Assembly: GCA_902557845.1 (NCBI GenBank)
Contig: CACEBX010000003.1
Span: 1-64,000, forward strand
Source: Rhodospirillaceae bacterium
Lineage (GTDB): Bacteria > Pseudomonadota > Alphaproteobacteria > TMED109
Reading direction: 5' to 3'
Length of the DNA: 64,000 bases
Shown: one piece after another, positions 24,143 to 33,521 of the stretch
How positions within the stretch are numbered: the stretch's first letter is position 1
Layout of the letters: every line of letters starts with the position of its first letter
Notes under the pieces: generated by a model
The model's input: the letters and a program-made list of their open reading frames with translations, nothing else
Database searches by the model: none
What the model was told of the DNA's origin: nothing
Program-made: the position numbers and the translations under genes

Positions 24143-25267
24143 TTGATTAAATTATCCTTAGAAAGTTTCATAAAAAATAACACTGACCAGTATTTTCGAA
24201 AAACAAAGGAGATCATAAAAAAAAATAAAGATATGTGCGTTACTTATGCAGTATTTATGAGACGTCCAGTTTTATTTTGTCCTAAAATTGCACTAAGCTG
24301 GTTTAAAGAAGTAGAAAAAAATAGAAAAACTAGATTTAAAATCAAGCTTTGTCATAAAGAAGGGGACTGGGTAGGAGCTGGAGAGCCACTAATGTACATA
24401 ACTGGTCATTTTTCAAAATTAGTTGACTTAGAAACTATTTATTTGCAACTCATAGGACCATCATCAGTTGCAGCATATAATGCCTATATAATGTGCAGAG
24501 ATATGCCTCAAACTAGTTTTTTAGCAATGGATGCTAGGCATTGTGCAGGAGCTAGTATGCATAACTTAATGGCATACGGAGCAAGTGTAGGATCTAAGAA
24601 GGCAAAGAAAGAAAAAAAAGCTAAAGGTTTTATAGGTACATCATGTGCAGCAACATCTCATTATTTTGGAAAAAAGCAGGGGCTAGGAACCATGCCTCAT
24701 GCTTTTATAGGTTTTGCAAAATCGACTTTAAAAGCTGCACAGCTATTTAATAACGCTTTTCCTAATGAGGATATGACTGTATTAGTTGATTATTTTGGAA
24801 AAGAGATAACAGATACTATAGAAGTTTGTAACTATTTTAATAAATATGCTAACCAAGGAAAATTAGCTATTAGATTAGATACTCATGGCGGAAGATATGT
24901 TGAAGGCTTGGATATAGAGAAATCATATAAAGTTCTTCAAAAATATTCTCCAAATTCAATAAAGACTTATAGAAACGAACAAGAAATGAAATGGTTAGTA
25001 GGTACTGGTGTAAGTGTCTCTTCAATTTTTTATTTAAGAAATATATTAGATAAAAATGGTTGGAAAAAAGTAAAAATCATTGCTTCTTCAGGTTTTAATC
25101 CTGAAAAATGCTTATTATTCTCTAATACTAATGCTCCAGTTGATGTTATAGGAACAGGCTCATATATTCCAAATAATTGGGAAGAAACATATGCTACGGC
25201 AGATATTATTAAGTATGAAGGTAAAAGCTTAGTTAAAAAGGGTAGAGAGTTTTTAATAAAAGAGTAG
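24143..25267 (+). CDS. pncB: Nicotinate phosphoribosyltransferase (NAPRTase)
   Basis: 374 aa, quinolinate/nicotinate phosphoribosyltransferase fold. MDARHCAGASMHNLMAYGAS, FIGTSCAATSHYFGKKQGLGTMPHAFIG and RLDTHGGRY are the substrate and phosphate-binding motifs of the PncB family; IASSGFNPEK and GTGSYIPN follow. It joins nicotinate and PRPP to nicotinate mononucleotide. It uses TTG as start. The nadE gene follows 3 bp later, so the pair forms a short NAD salvage unit. Confidence 0.88.
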   Translation: MIKLSLESFIKNNTDQYFRKTKEIIKKNKDMCVTYAVFMRRPVLFCPKIALSWFKEVEKNRKTRFKIKLCHKEGDWVGAGEPLMYITGHFSKLVDLETIYLQLIGPSSVAAYNAYIMCRDMPQTSFLAMDARHCAGASMHNLMAYGASVGSKKAKKEKKAKGFIGTSCAATSHYFGKKQGLGTMPHAFIGFAKSTLKAAQLFNNAFPNEDMTVLVDYFGKEITDTIEVCNYFNKYANQGKLAIRLDTHGGRYVEGLDIEKSYKVLQKYSPNSIKTYRNEQEMKWLVGTGVSVSSIFYLRNILDKNGWKKVKIIASSGFNPEKCLLFSNTNAPVDVIGTGSYIPNNWEETYATADIIKYEGKSLVKKGREFLIKE

Positions 25268-25270
25268 TTA

Positions 25271-26902
25271 ATGAAAATAGTATTAGCACAAATAAACCCA
25301 ACAGTTGGAGATATTTTAGGTAATTACAAAAAAATAGTTACAAATATTTCCAAATTCAGTCTTAAAGCAGATTTAATAGTTTTTCCTGAACTTTCAATTA
25401 GTGGGTACCCTTTAGAAGATTTAGTTTTAAAAGATGGTTTCTTGTATGAAATAAAGATGTTTTTAGAAAAATTAGAGAAGTTTTGTATTAATAAAAATAT
25501 AGCTGTTATATTAGGAGCCCCGTTAAAAGAAAATAATAATGTCTATAATGCAGGTATATTTTTATATAAAAAGAAAAAAAAAATAATTTACAAAAATAAA
25601 CTGCCAAACTACGGCGTTTTTGATGAAAAAAGAGTTTTTAGATCAGGAAAGAAATATAATACTATTAAGTATAAGAGCCTAAATATAGGTATACTAATTT
25701 GTGAGGATATGTGGTTTAACTCCTTACCACTTTATTTAAAAGAAAATGGGGCTAATATATTTATATGCATAAATGCGTCTCCTTATGAAAAAGATAAATT
25801 TATCCAGCGAAAAACTATTGCTTATAAATTAGTAAAGAAAACCAAAGTGCCAATAGTATATTTAAATCAAGTTGGAGGACAGGATGAACTTGTATTTGAT
25901 GGAAACTCCTTTTTTATGGATAAAAAAGGAAATATTTTACAGAAGTGCGATGCATGGAAAGAAGACTTAAAGATAATTAAATATCCTAAAATTATTAACA
26001 ATAAAACTAATAATAACAATTATATAGAAGAGTTACTTGAGTTTAATACATGGAGTGCTTTAACTTTAGGGTTAAGAGATTATTTTTTAAAAAACTCTTT
26101 TCGTAAAATAATCTTGGGATTGTCTGGTGGAATAGACTCTGCAGTTAGTGCAGCAATAGCAGTTGATGCAGTTGGCAGCAAAAATGTTTTAGGCATTTTA
26201 ATGCCTTCTAAGTATTCTTCTAAAGGAAGCTTAGATGATGCAAAACAAACTGCTAACCTTTTAAAAATAAAAACTAATATTTTTAACATAGGAGATATTC
26301 ATAAAGTATTTTACAAAAATCTTTATAATCATTTTAGTAAGAAAGTAAAGAGTATTACAGATGAAAATATACAATCTAGAATTAGAGGTTCAATACTAAT
26401 GGCTTACTCAAATAATTATGCATATTTACTAATTAGTACTGGTAATAAAAGTGAAATTTCCGTAGGTTACTCAACTATTTATGGTGATATGAATGGAGGA
26501 TTTAATGCAATTAAGGATATATATAAAACTGATTTATACAATTTAGCTATTTGGAGAAACCAAAATAATATTAGATACTTTTATGGACCATCTGGGCAAG
26601 TTATTCCTCAAAATTCTATTACTAAAAGTCCATCAGCTGAACTCAGACACAATCAAAAAGATACTGATAGCCTTCCTTCATATGATGAATTAGACAAAAT
26701 ATTATATCTTTTAATAGAAAAAGAATATTCTATTACAGAAGTAGTAAAAAAAGGATTTAAAATTAGTACTGTAAAAAGAATAAGTGCTTTATTGTTAAAA
26801 TCAGAATATAAAAGAAGACAAGCTCCACCTGGTGTAAAGTTATCGTTAAAAGCATTTGGTAAAGAAAGAAGATATCCTATTACTAATAAATTTGAAAATT
26901 AA
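25271..26902 (+). CDS. nadE: Glutamine-dependent NAD+ synthetase
   Basis: 543 aa, two domains. Residues 1-250 form the glutaminase (nitrilase) domain with Glu of VFPELSISGYPLEDLVL, Lys in YKNKLPNYGVFDEKRVF, and Cys in GILICEDMW. The second half is the ATP-pyrophosphatase domain with ILGLSGGIDSAVSAAIAVD, STGNKSEISVGYSTIYGDM and SPSAELRHNQKDTDSLP. It amidates nicotinate adenine dinucleotide. Its stop abuts the trmJ-like start. With pncB it completes the last steps of NAD+ salvage. Confidence 0.95.
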   Translation: MKIVLAQINPTVGDILGNYKKIVTNISKFSLKADLIVFPELSISGYPLEDLVLKDGFLYEIKMFLEKLEKFCINKNIAVILGAPLKENNNVYNAGIFLYKKKKKIIYKNKLPNYGVFDEKRVFRSGKKYNTIKYKSLNIGILICEDMWFNSLPLYLKENGANIFICINASPYEKDKFIQRKTIAYKLVKKTKVPIVYLNQVGGQDELVFDGNSFFMDKKGNILQKCDAWKEDLKIIKYPKIINNKTNNNNYIEELLEFNTWSALTLGLRDYFLKNSFRKIILGLSGGIDSAVSAAIAVDAVGSKNVLGILMPSKYSSKGSLDDAKQTANLLKIKTNIFNIGDIHKVFYKNLYNHFSKKVKSITDENIQSRIRGSILMAYSNNYAYLLISTGNKSEISVGYSTIYGDMNGGFNAIKDIYKTDLYNLAIWRNQNNIRYFYGPSGQVIPQNSITKSPSAELRHNQKDTDSLPSYDELDKILYLLIEKEYSITEVVKKGFKISTVKRISALLLKSEYKRRQAPPGVKLSLKAFGKERRYPITNKFEN

Positions 26903-27655
26903 ATGGCAGGTACAGATAGTTCTCAGGGTATAAAGTTTCAAAAACCATGCATTATATTAAATGAAGTACAACTTCCTGAAAATGTAGGGATGGTATTAAG
27001 AACAATGTTAAACTTTGGATTTAAAAACCTTAGATTAGTAAACCCAAAAGTAACTTTGCCAAATAAAAAAACTATCTCAAGCTCAGCGGGTGCTTACGAT
27101 ATAATTGGTAAAAATATTAAAACTTTCAATAGTTTAGAAGAATGCATAGAAGATATTGAATGTTTGTGCGCAACATCTGTTAGAAAAAGAGATTTAGATA
27201 GTTTTGTAGATGAACCTAGAAATACTATGAAAAAAATTTCTAAAAATGTTAATGACGCAAATGCTATAGGTTTCTTATTCGGTCCAGAAAAAGCAGGTCT
27301 AAAAAATAGTGACTTAGCATTGGCAAATATGGTCATTAGTATTCCTACAAATATTGCATTTGGGTCTTTAAATTTGGCTATGTCAGTAAATTTAATATGT
27401 TACGAATGGTATTTAAATAATCATAATATTAAAAACCTTCATCACTATCATGAAAAAGATATAGCTAATAAAAAAGAAGTTACTTTTTTTAGCAATAGAT
27501 TGGTTGAGATTTTGATGGATACAAATTTCTTCACAAATATAAAGGAACAAGAAAAACTTATAAATAATTTAAAAAATATCTTTTTTAAGAATAATTTAAC
27601 TAATAAAGAATTGAGAATTTTACACGGAGTAATTACTAATATTAAAAAAAAATAA
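26903..27655 (+). CDS. trmJ: TrmJ-like tRNA 2'-O-methyltransferase (SPOUT family)
   Basis: 250 aa, SPOUT fold. CIILNEVQLPENVGMVLRTMLNFGF is motif 1 (NxGxxxR), GFLFGPEKAGLKNSDLA motif 2 and ISIPTNIAFGSLNLAMSVNLICYEWY motif 3 (the trefoil knot binding AdoMet). The C-terminal extension fits TrmJ, which methylates position 32 in tRNA anticodon loops. The exact target base is not proved here. It directly abuts nadE and precedes rpsD. Confidence 0.88.
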   Translation: MAGTDSSQGIKFQKPCIILNEVQLPENVGMVLRTMLNFGFKNLRLVNPKVTLPNKKTISSSAGAYDIIGKNIKTFNSLEECIEDIECLCATSVRKRDLDSFVDEPRNTMKKISKNVNDANAIGFLFGPEKAGLKNSDLALANMVISIPTNIAFGSLNLAMSVNLICYEWYLNNHNIKNLHHYHEKDIANKKEVTFFSNRLVEILMDTNFFTNIKEQEKLINNLKNIFFKNNLTNKELRILHGVITNIKKK

Positions 27656-27662
27656 AAACTAA

Positions 27663-27690
27663 TTGACAACTTTGTAAAGACAAGTATTCT
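27663..27690 (+). promoter_or_regulatory. Probable sigma-70 promoter for rpsD
   Basis: TTGACA (27663-27668), a 16-nt spacer, and TATTCT (27685-27690) lie just upstream of the rpsD ATG (27705). The close match to the consensus -35 is rare in this AT-rich sequence. No ribosome site follows, so the message would have a very short leader. Confidence 0.55.
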
Positions 27691-27704
27691 TCAAGTTTGA
27701 TATT

Positions 27705-28319
27705 ATGAGTAAACGTACAGAACCAAGAAATAAAATTGATAGAAGATTAGGTTGTAATCTCTGGGGAGAGCCTAAATCTCCTTTTAATAGAAGAGAATAT
27801 GGTCCAGGACAACACGGTTCTAAAAGAAAAAAATTATCTGATTATGGTGTTCAACTTTTTGCAAAACAAAAGCTTAAAGGATACTATGGAAATGTCTCAG
27901 AAAAACAATTTAGAAAGTATTATGAAAAGGCTTTAAATAAGAAGGGTGATACAAGTGAGCATCTTATAGCATTACTTGAAACAAGACTAGATGCTATAAT
28001 TTATAGAATGAATATAGCTCCTACTGTTTTTGCTGCAAGACAACTTATTAATCACGGACATATTGAAGTAAATAATAGGCGCGTTACAATACCTTCTTTC
28101 AGTGTAACTACTAAAGATATAATTTGTGTTAGGAAAAAATCTCTACAACATCCCGTGGTTTTAGAAACTACAGATAAAGCGTTAAAAGAGGTCCCAGACT
28201 ATATTGAGTTTGATAAACAAAAAATAGTAGGGCGCCTTATACGAATACCTAAATTAAGTGAAGTACCATATCCTGTTCAGATGGAACCGAATTTAGTGAT
28301 AGAATATTATTCTAGATAA
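27705..28319 (+). CDS. rpsD: 30S ribosomal protein S4
   Basis: 204 aa. N-terminal [18 protein letters not shown] and [12 protein letters not shown], and the S4 domain with [22 protein letters not shown], all as in bacterial S4. It nucleates 16S rRNA folding and can act as repressor. It stands alone here with its own promoter, away from the alpha operon. Converges with grxD with no more than 1 bp between stops. Confidence 0.97.
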   Translation: MSKRTEPRNKIDRRLGCNLWGEPKSPFNRREYGPGQHGSKRKKLSDYGVQLFAKQKLKGYYGNVSEKQFRKYYEKALNKKGDTSEHLIALLETRLDAIIYRMNIAPTVFAARQLINHGHIEVNNRRVTIPSFSVTTKDIICVRKKSLQHPVVLETTDKALKEVPDYIEFDKQKIVGRLIRIPKLSEVPYPVQMEPNLVIEYYSR

Positions 28320-28320
28320 G

Positions 28321-28653
28321 TTACTCTACGACTAAATTAATTTTTTTATCATCAAAGTATTGTTTTAATTCTCCGCTTTCAAACATTTCTCTAATGATAT
28401 CGCAGCCACCTACAAATTCTTCTTTTACATATAATTGAGGAATTGTTGGCCAGCTACTGTAATTTTTGATGCCTTCTCTTAATTCTTCATCCTGTAATAC
28501 ATCATAGGATTGAAAGTTAACGCCAATATGCTTAAGTATTTGTACGACAGTAGAGGAAAAGCCACATTGTGGGAATGTAGGATTTCCTTTCATATAAAGA
28601 ACTACTTCGTTATTTTTATTAAATTCTTTTATTTTATCATTTACATTTGTCAT
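28321..28653 (-). CDS. grxD: Monothiol glutaredoxin (Grx4 type)
   Basis: 110 aa. The active site [12 protein letters not shown] (C-G-F-S) and [12 protein letters not shown], followed by [21 protein letters not shown] (cis-Pro and glutathione contacts). CGFS glutaredoxins bind a 2Fe-2S with glutathione and hand it to other proteins, often together with BolA. The bolA gene is immediately upstream on the same strand, as usual. Confidence 0.96.
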   Translation of the reverse strand: MTNVNDKIKEFNKNNEVVLYMKGNPTFPQCGFSSTVVQILKHIGVNFQSYDVLQDEELREGIKNYSSWPTIPQLYVKEEFVGGCDIIREMFESGELKQYFDDKKINLVVE

Positions 28654-28670
28654 TGCTAAACTCCTATTAA

Positions 28671-28904
28671 TTAATTATCAATAATTGTAGTTAAAGATAA
28701 TGCATGAAGAACTCCACCCATTTTTCCTTCTAAAGCATCATAAACTAACTTATGTTGTTGTACTTTGGTTTTTCCTTCAAATACCTTTGACTTTATAATT
28801 GCTGCATAGTGATTATCATCTCCAGCTAGGTCTTTTATTTCAATTTTAGCATCAGGAATTGATTTTAAAATTAAATTCCTAATTTCATCTACTTTCATGC
28901 CCAT
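28671..28904 (-). CDS. bolA: BolA-family Fe-S trafficking protein (IbaG/BolA)
   Basis: 77 aa. Residues 1-77 show the class II KH-like fold with [39 protein letters not shown]; the conserved His in the last loop (LHALSL) is the Fe-S contact in Grx-BolA complexes. It sits between purL (2 bp) and grxD (17 bp), the alphaproteobacterial purL-bolA-grxD order. Confidence 0.94.
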   Translation of the reverse strand: MGMKVDEIRNLILKSIPDAKIEIKDLAGDDNHYAAIIKSKVFEGKTKVQQHKLVYDALEGKMGGVLHALSLTTIIDN

Positions 28905-28906
28905 TT

Positions 28907-31090
28907 TTAAACCTTACTTTCCCATAATTTTCTTGCACTTTTAATATATTCTAATTTTATACTGCTTTTATCTGGAAAATTCAATACGTGGTTTTTGTTA
29001 GTAAAAGTTCCATAACTTCTAAAATAAATATTACTATCGATTAGAGCTTTTTCAACAGAGTCCTGATCAGATTTATTGACAGCTATCAAATATCTAGATT
29101 GATCTTCACCAAAAAGTATTTTGTGTTTTTTGGGCAAATTCAAAAAATTAAAGCCTATGTTTTTAGCCAAACACATTTCTAATATTGATACTAATAAGCC
29201 TCCATCTGAAACGTCATGACATGCGGTTATTAAAGATTTTTTTATTAAATGCAGTATAATTTTAGAAATTTTAATTTCATCATCTAAGTTAGTTTTAGGT
29301 ATTGCTGAATAAATTTTAGTTTTTTCAAAATCAAACATTGCTCTTTCATATGCAGAAGAAGAGAGATGTCCTCCTGTTTCACCTATAACGTACAAAATAT
29401 CTTCATTAGAAAAAGAACTAATAGATACTGTTTTTCTATAATCATTAATTACTCCTACTGCTCCTATTTGAGGGGTAGGAGGTATACTTTTATCATTAGT
29501 TTCATTATAAAATGAAACATTTCCCGAAATTATAGGTAACGATAATTTTTTTGAAGCAACTTGCATTCCTCTTATAGTTTGTACAAATTGACCCATTATT
29601 TGTTTTTTTTCTGGATTTCCAAAGTTTAAACAGTTAGTGATTGCTAAGGGTTTAGCTCCTACAGAAATTAAATTTCTATAACTTTCTGCTATGGCTTGAA
29701 TTGCTCCTAAGTAGGGATCAATTTCACAATAATAAATATTACAATCAGTGGTAGTTGCTATTGCTTGATATTTAAAGTTAGTTTTTATTATAGAAGCATT
29801 TCCACCCATTGCTGACAAGACATTCCTTGTAATCATATGATCATATTGGTTCCAAATAATTTCTCTAGTGGACAAGCTTGAGTCATAGAATATTTTTTTT
29901 ACAACTTCTGCTATTGTTCTTTTAGGATAAGTTTTTTGTTTAAAAAAATTCTTTTTTACAGTGAAAGGTCTTCTAAATACTTTTGCATTCGTTAAATAAT
30001 CTAAAGGAATATCAGCAACTATTTTTTTTTTGCTTATAATCTTAATATTAGATTCCTGAATAATTTCTCCTATAGATGAAAATGATAAGTTCCATTTTTG
30101 AAATATTTTTTTAGCAATATTTAGTTTGTTGGGCTTTATTATCATCAACATCCTTTCTTGACTTTCAGACAGCATAATTTCATCAGCAGTCATATTGCCA
30201 TCTCTTAGAGGCACCTTATCTAAGTTAATCTTTATTCCTAATTTTGATGATGCTGCAATTTCAACAGAGGATGAAGTTAAGCCAGCTGCTCCCATATCTT
30301 GTAATCCAATTATTGCATCTAATTTCATTAATTCTAAACATGCTTCCATTAATAGTTTTTCTGTAAAAGGATCTCCTACTTGAACTGTAGGTTTTAAACT
30401 TTCAGATTCTTTTGAAAACGACTCTGATGACATACTTGCTCCATGTATTCCATCTCTTCCTGTTTTAGAACCTACATAGACTACTTTATTGCCAGACCTT
30501 CCAGCCTTAGCATAAAAAATTTTATTTTTCTTAGCTATACCTATTGTCATTGCATTTACTAAAATATTATTATTATACCTTTTATCAAAGCTACATTCTC
30601 CTGCAACGGTAGGTATGCCAGTACAATTTCCATAGTCACCAACTCCAGAAACTACTCCATTGAAAAGATGCTTAGTTCTTTTATGATTTAGGCTTCCAAA
30701 CCTTAGACAGTTTAAATTTGCTATAGGTCGAGCTCCCATAGTAAAAATATCTCGCATAATACCTCCTACTCCTGTAGCAGCACCTTGATAAGGTTCTATA
30801 TAAGAAGGATGATTATGGCTTTCTATTTTAAAAACTATTGCATTATTCCCACCAATATCAATAACTCCAGCATTTTCACCGGGTCCTTGTATAACGTATT
30901 TAGCAGAATGAGGAAGTTTTTTTAACCAAAACTTTGATGACTTATACGAACAATGTTCACTCCACATAGCCGAGAATAAAGCTAGTTCTGTTTTTTTAGG
31001 TTTTCTTCTAAGTAAATCTCTACAATCAAGATAATCTTGATGAGACAAGCCAATTTGCTTTATATAACTAATTAAACTTTTATCTAGCAT
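28907..31090 (-). CDS. purL: Phosphoribosylformylglycinamidine synthase, large (ATP-binding) subunit
   Basis: About 727 aa, the small PurL form that works with separate PurS and PurQ. Motifs: MWSEHCSYKSSK, GPGENAGVIDIGG, VFKIESHNHPSYIEPYQGAATGVGG, and GEDQSRYLIAV with the second AIRS-like repeat (VSDGGLLVSILEM). It converts FGAR to FGAM in purine synthesis. ATG 31090 gives the typical start MLDKSLISYIK; a TTG at 31105 would only add five residues. It overlaps purQ by 11 bp, so translation is coupled. Confidence 0.96.
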   Translation of the reverse strand: MLDKSLISYIKQIGLSHQDYLDCRDLLRRKPKKTELALFSAMWSEHCSYKSSKFWLKKLPHSAKYVIQGPGENAGVIDIGGNNAIVFKIESHNHPSYIEPYQGAATGVGGIMRDIFTMGARPIANLNCLRFGSLNHKRTKHLFNGVVSGVGDYGNCTGIPTVAGECSFDKRYNNNILVNAMTIGIAKKNKIFYAKAGRSGNKVVYVGSKTGRDGIHGASMSSESFSKESESLKPTVQVGDPFTEKLLMEACLELMKLDAIIGLQDMGAAGLTSSSVEIAASSKLGIKINLDKVPLRDGNMTADEIMLSESQERMLMIIKPNKLNIAKKIFQKWNLSFSSIGEIIQESNIKIISKKKIVADIPLDYLTNAKVFRRPFTVKKNFFKQKTYPKRTIAEVVKKIFYDSSLSTREIIWNQYDHMITRNVLSAMGGNASIIKTNFKYQAIATTTDCNIYYCEIDPYLGAIQAIAESYRNLISVGAKPLAITNCLNFGNPEKKQIMGQFVQTIRGMQVASKKLSLPIISGNVSFYNETNDKSIPPTPQIGAVGVINDYRKTVSISSFSNEDILYVIGETGGHLSSSAYERAMFDFEKTKIYSAIPKTNLDDEIKISKIILHLIKKSLITACHDVSDGGLLVSILEMCLAKNIGFNFLNLPKKHKILFGEDQSRYLIAVNKSDQDSVEKALIDSNIYFRSYGTFTNKNHVLNFPDKSSIKLEYIKSARKLWESKV

Positions 31091-31766
31091 TAGAAAGTGA
31101 CTCAACTATTTTTTTCATTATTGTATCTTTGTTTTTGTTATTATAAAATCGCTCTGGATGGGGCATCATTCCCATTACATTACCTTTTTCATTTATGATG
31201 CCTGCAATATTATATACTGAACCATTAGGATTGCTCTTTTGATTGCATTCTCCTGAGTTAGATGAATATCTAAAAACTATTTGATTATTTGATATAAGCT
31301 TTTCTAATTCGTTTTTTTTAATATAATAATTTCCTACTTTATGAGCTATAGGTAGATTAATAGTTTCATTTTTATCAAACAAATTAGTGAAATTACTGTC
31401 AGAATTAACAATGGATAAATTTATACATTTACAAATAAATTTTAAACCTTCATTCATTAGCAAAGCACCCGGCAAAAAACTTGCTTCTGTTAATACTTGA
31501 AATCCATTGCAAATACCTAATATGGGTATTCCTTTTTTAATACATTCGTTAATTTGTTTTAATATTTTTGATTTAGCAGCAATAGCACCGCATCTTAAAT
31601 AATCGCCGAAAGAGAAACCACCAGGTATAATAACTAAGTCAGTATTTTTTGGAATCATATCCTGATACCATACTAGATAAGGTTCACGTCCGTATATATT
31701 TTTAATAGAATTAAAAATATCTTTGTCGCAATTAGAACCCGGAAAAACAATTATTGAAGGCGTCAT
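31080..31766 (-). CDS. purQ: Phosphoribosylformylglycinamidine synthase, glutaminase subunit
   Basis: 228 aa, class I glutamine amidotransferase. IIVFPGSNCDKDIFN, IIPGGFSFGDYLRCGAIAA, PILGICNGFQVL (nucleophile Cys) and MMPHPERFY (catalytic His-x-Glu) are all present. It supplies ammonia to PurL. Overlaps purS (upstream) by 4 bp. Confidence 0.96.
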   Translation of the reverse strand: MTPSIIVFPGSNCDKDIFNSIKNIYGREPYLVWYQDMIPKNTDLVIIPGGFSFGDYLRCGAIAAKSKILKQINECIKKGIPILGICNGFQVLTEASFLPGALLMNEGLKFICKCINLSIVNSDSNFTNLFDKNETINLPIAHKVGNYYIKKNELEKLISNNQIVFRYSSNSGECNQKSNPNGSVYNIAGIINEKGNVMGMMPHPERFYNNKNKDTIMKKIVESLSNAR

Positions 31767-32017
31767 ACTTTTCTACATTTTATAATTTTAAAATCCTCTA
31801 TAACTTCATTAGCAAGTAAGCTTTTACTGAGCTTTGAAGCTATTTCTTTAGCTTTATTTTGTGTTGGAACCTTATCTACAAAAACTTCAAAATATTTATT
31901 TTGTTTAACAGAATATATATTTCTTAAGTTAATATTTTTAGCAGCAATTTCTATGGCTTTTCCTTGAGGATCTAAAACATCTTTTTTAAGTGTTACTAGT
32001 ACTTCTAATTTAAACAT
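31763..32017 (-). CDS. purS: Phosphoribosylformylglycinamidine synthase subunit PurS
   Basis: 84 aa. EVLVTLKKDVLDPQGKAIE at the start and VFVDKVPTQNKAKEIASKL are the ferredoxin-like PurS pattern. The dimer bridges PurQ and PurL for ammonia transfer. It overlaps purC by 8 bp and purQ by 4 bp, so all four subunits or steps are coupled. Confidence 0.94.
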   Translation of the reverse strand: MFKLEVLVTLKKDVLDPQGKAIEIAAKNINLRNIYSVKQNKYFEVFVDKVPTQNKAKEIASKLSKSLLANEVIEDFKIIKCRKV

Positions 32018-32720
32018 TCTCTACCTCAATTTTTAATCTTTTTAAAACTTCTAAATATGATTTTAGCAAATTACCTTTATTTTCTCTAAAAATATCTTTA
32101 TCAAAACTAATCTTGGTTTTTTTATCCCAAAGTCTACAGCTGTCAGGAGATATCTCATCTCCAAGAACTATATTTTTTTTTAAAAAACCAAACTCCATTT
32201 TATAATCTACTAATACAATATTAATATTATTAAAATATTTTAATAACAATTTATTAACTTTTAATCCAATTGCTTTTATCTTTGCTATATCTTTTTTATT
32301 TGCTATATTTAATAACATTATGTGATCATCATTAATAATAGGGTCATTTAGTGCATCACATTTGAAATAAAACTCAACTAAAGGTTCTTTTAATTTTTTT
32401 CCTCTTTTTATTCCCAGTCTATTTACTAAGCTACCAGCGCTAAAATTTCTAATTACTACTTCAATAGGAATAATCTTTAATTTTCTTATAAGTTGTTCTC
32501 TTGAGCTAATTCTTTTTATAAAGTGAGTTTTAATATTATTCTTAGTTAAATAGGTAAAAATATCACTTGATATTAGATTATTTATAACCCCTTTATTCTT
32601 AAAATTTCTTTTTTTTTTATTATTAAAAGCTGTCGCACTATCTTTAAAGTACTGAACTAAAACTTCTTTTTTTTTAGTTTGAAAAATCTTTTTTGCTTTT
32701 CCTTCAAGAATTAGTTTCAT
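32010..32720 (-). CDS. purC: SAICAR synthetase
   Basis: 236 aa. EGKAKKIFQTKKKEVL at the N-terminus is the nucleotide loop, SAGSLVNRLGIKRGKKL and DDHIMLLNIA are internal motifs, and VLGDEISPDSCRLWDKKT is the conserved C-terminal signature. It joins aspartate to CAIR in purine synthesis. Sits 6 bp after the TANGO2-like gene. Confidence 0.96.
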   Translation of the reverse strand: MKLILEGKAKKIFQTKKKEVLVQYFKDSATAFNNKKKRNFKNKGVINNLISSDIFTYLTKNNIKTHFIKRISSREQLIRKLKIIPIEVVIRNFSAGSLVNRLGIKRGKKLKEPLVEFYFKCDALNDPIINDDHIMLLNIANKKDIAKIKAIGLKVNKLLLKYFNNINIVLVDYKMEFGFLKKNIVLGDEISPDSCRLWDKKTKISFDKDIFRENKGNLLKSYLEVLKRLKIEVENV

Positions 32721-32726
32721 TTTTCC

Positions 32727-33479
32727 TTAACTAAATAGTTTTAATTTTTTAAAAGTTGTAAGCGTTTCATCAGAATTTCTATAAAGCCAGAAAATACCAT
32801 TTGTTTTATTTTTAATTCTAGATAGCCCTATAATAGAAGAACATACAGTACCATAATTATTCTGTCTATCTTTAACATAAATAGAGGTAACTTTTCCTTT
32901 AATATCGTAAGATTGTAAAGACAAAAGTTTTATCCATCCATCAAACTTGTTTTTTTCTGGATCAGGATAACTTGCACTGTGAAAGTGTTTTTTGTTTAAA
33001 GCCTGTCTTAATGAAGTTTTATCATTTAAATCAAAGTTATCTATTATTGATTTTCCAAATGGAATTGATATTGTCTCCAATTTAAAATTATCATATTTTA
33101 GAAGATAAGAATTTTTTGAATCTGATATAAATAAATTAAAAAATCTATATTTATTTTGAAAGCTATTAATAATTTTTTCTTTTGCATCGTTAGCATTTTT
33201 TAACTTTAGCGCATCAATAACTAAACTTCCTCTAGACTTAAGGGTTTCATCATGGTTTAAATTAGTTTTTCTGTTTAATATAGCAACACAAAGACCATAT
33301 TTATTTACTCCTAGCCATGATCCGCCACACTTTTTGTCTTTTCCAGCATATATAGAAGGGTAATTTTTCCAATTGAATCCTGGTGAAAGAAACTTTCTAT
33401 CATAAAATTCATCTCTATTTGTTGCTATTAATAACGGCCAATTACTATTTTTTTTTCTTGATATAAAGAGTATGCACAT
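32727..33479 (-). CDS. NRDE / TANGO2-family protein
   Basis: 250 aa. It starts with MCILFI and contains ATNRDEFYDRKF and GKDKKCGGSWLGVNKYGLCVAILNR, the N-R-D-E and G-G-x-W-L-G motifs of the family, which is an Ntn-hydrolase-like fold with a Cys at residue 2. Function is uncertain; relatives have been linked to heme handling. It is inserted in the purine cluster between purB and purC. Confidence 0.88.
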   Translation of the reverse strand: MCILFISRKKNSNWPLLIATNRDEFYDRKFLSPGFNWKNYPSIYAGKDKKCGGSWLGVNKYGLCVAILNRKTNLNHDETLKSRGSLVIDALKLKNANDAKEKIINSFQNKYRFFNLFISDSKNSYLLKYDNFKLETISIPFGKSIIDNFDLNDKTSLRQALNKKHFHSASYPDPEKNKFDGWIKLLSLQSYDIKGKVTSIYVKDRQNNYGTVCSSIIGLSRIKNKTNGIFWLYRNSDETLTTFKKLKLFS

Positions 33480-33521
33480 AATTATTTTGACTTGGCTTAG
33501 TAGTATGATTATTAAAGGAAA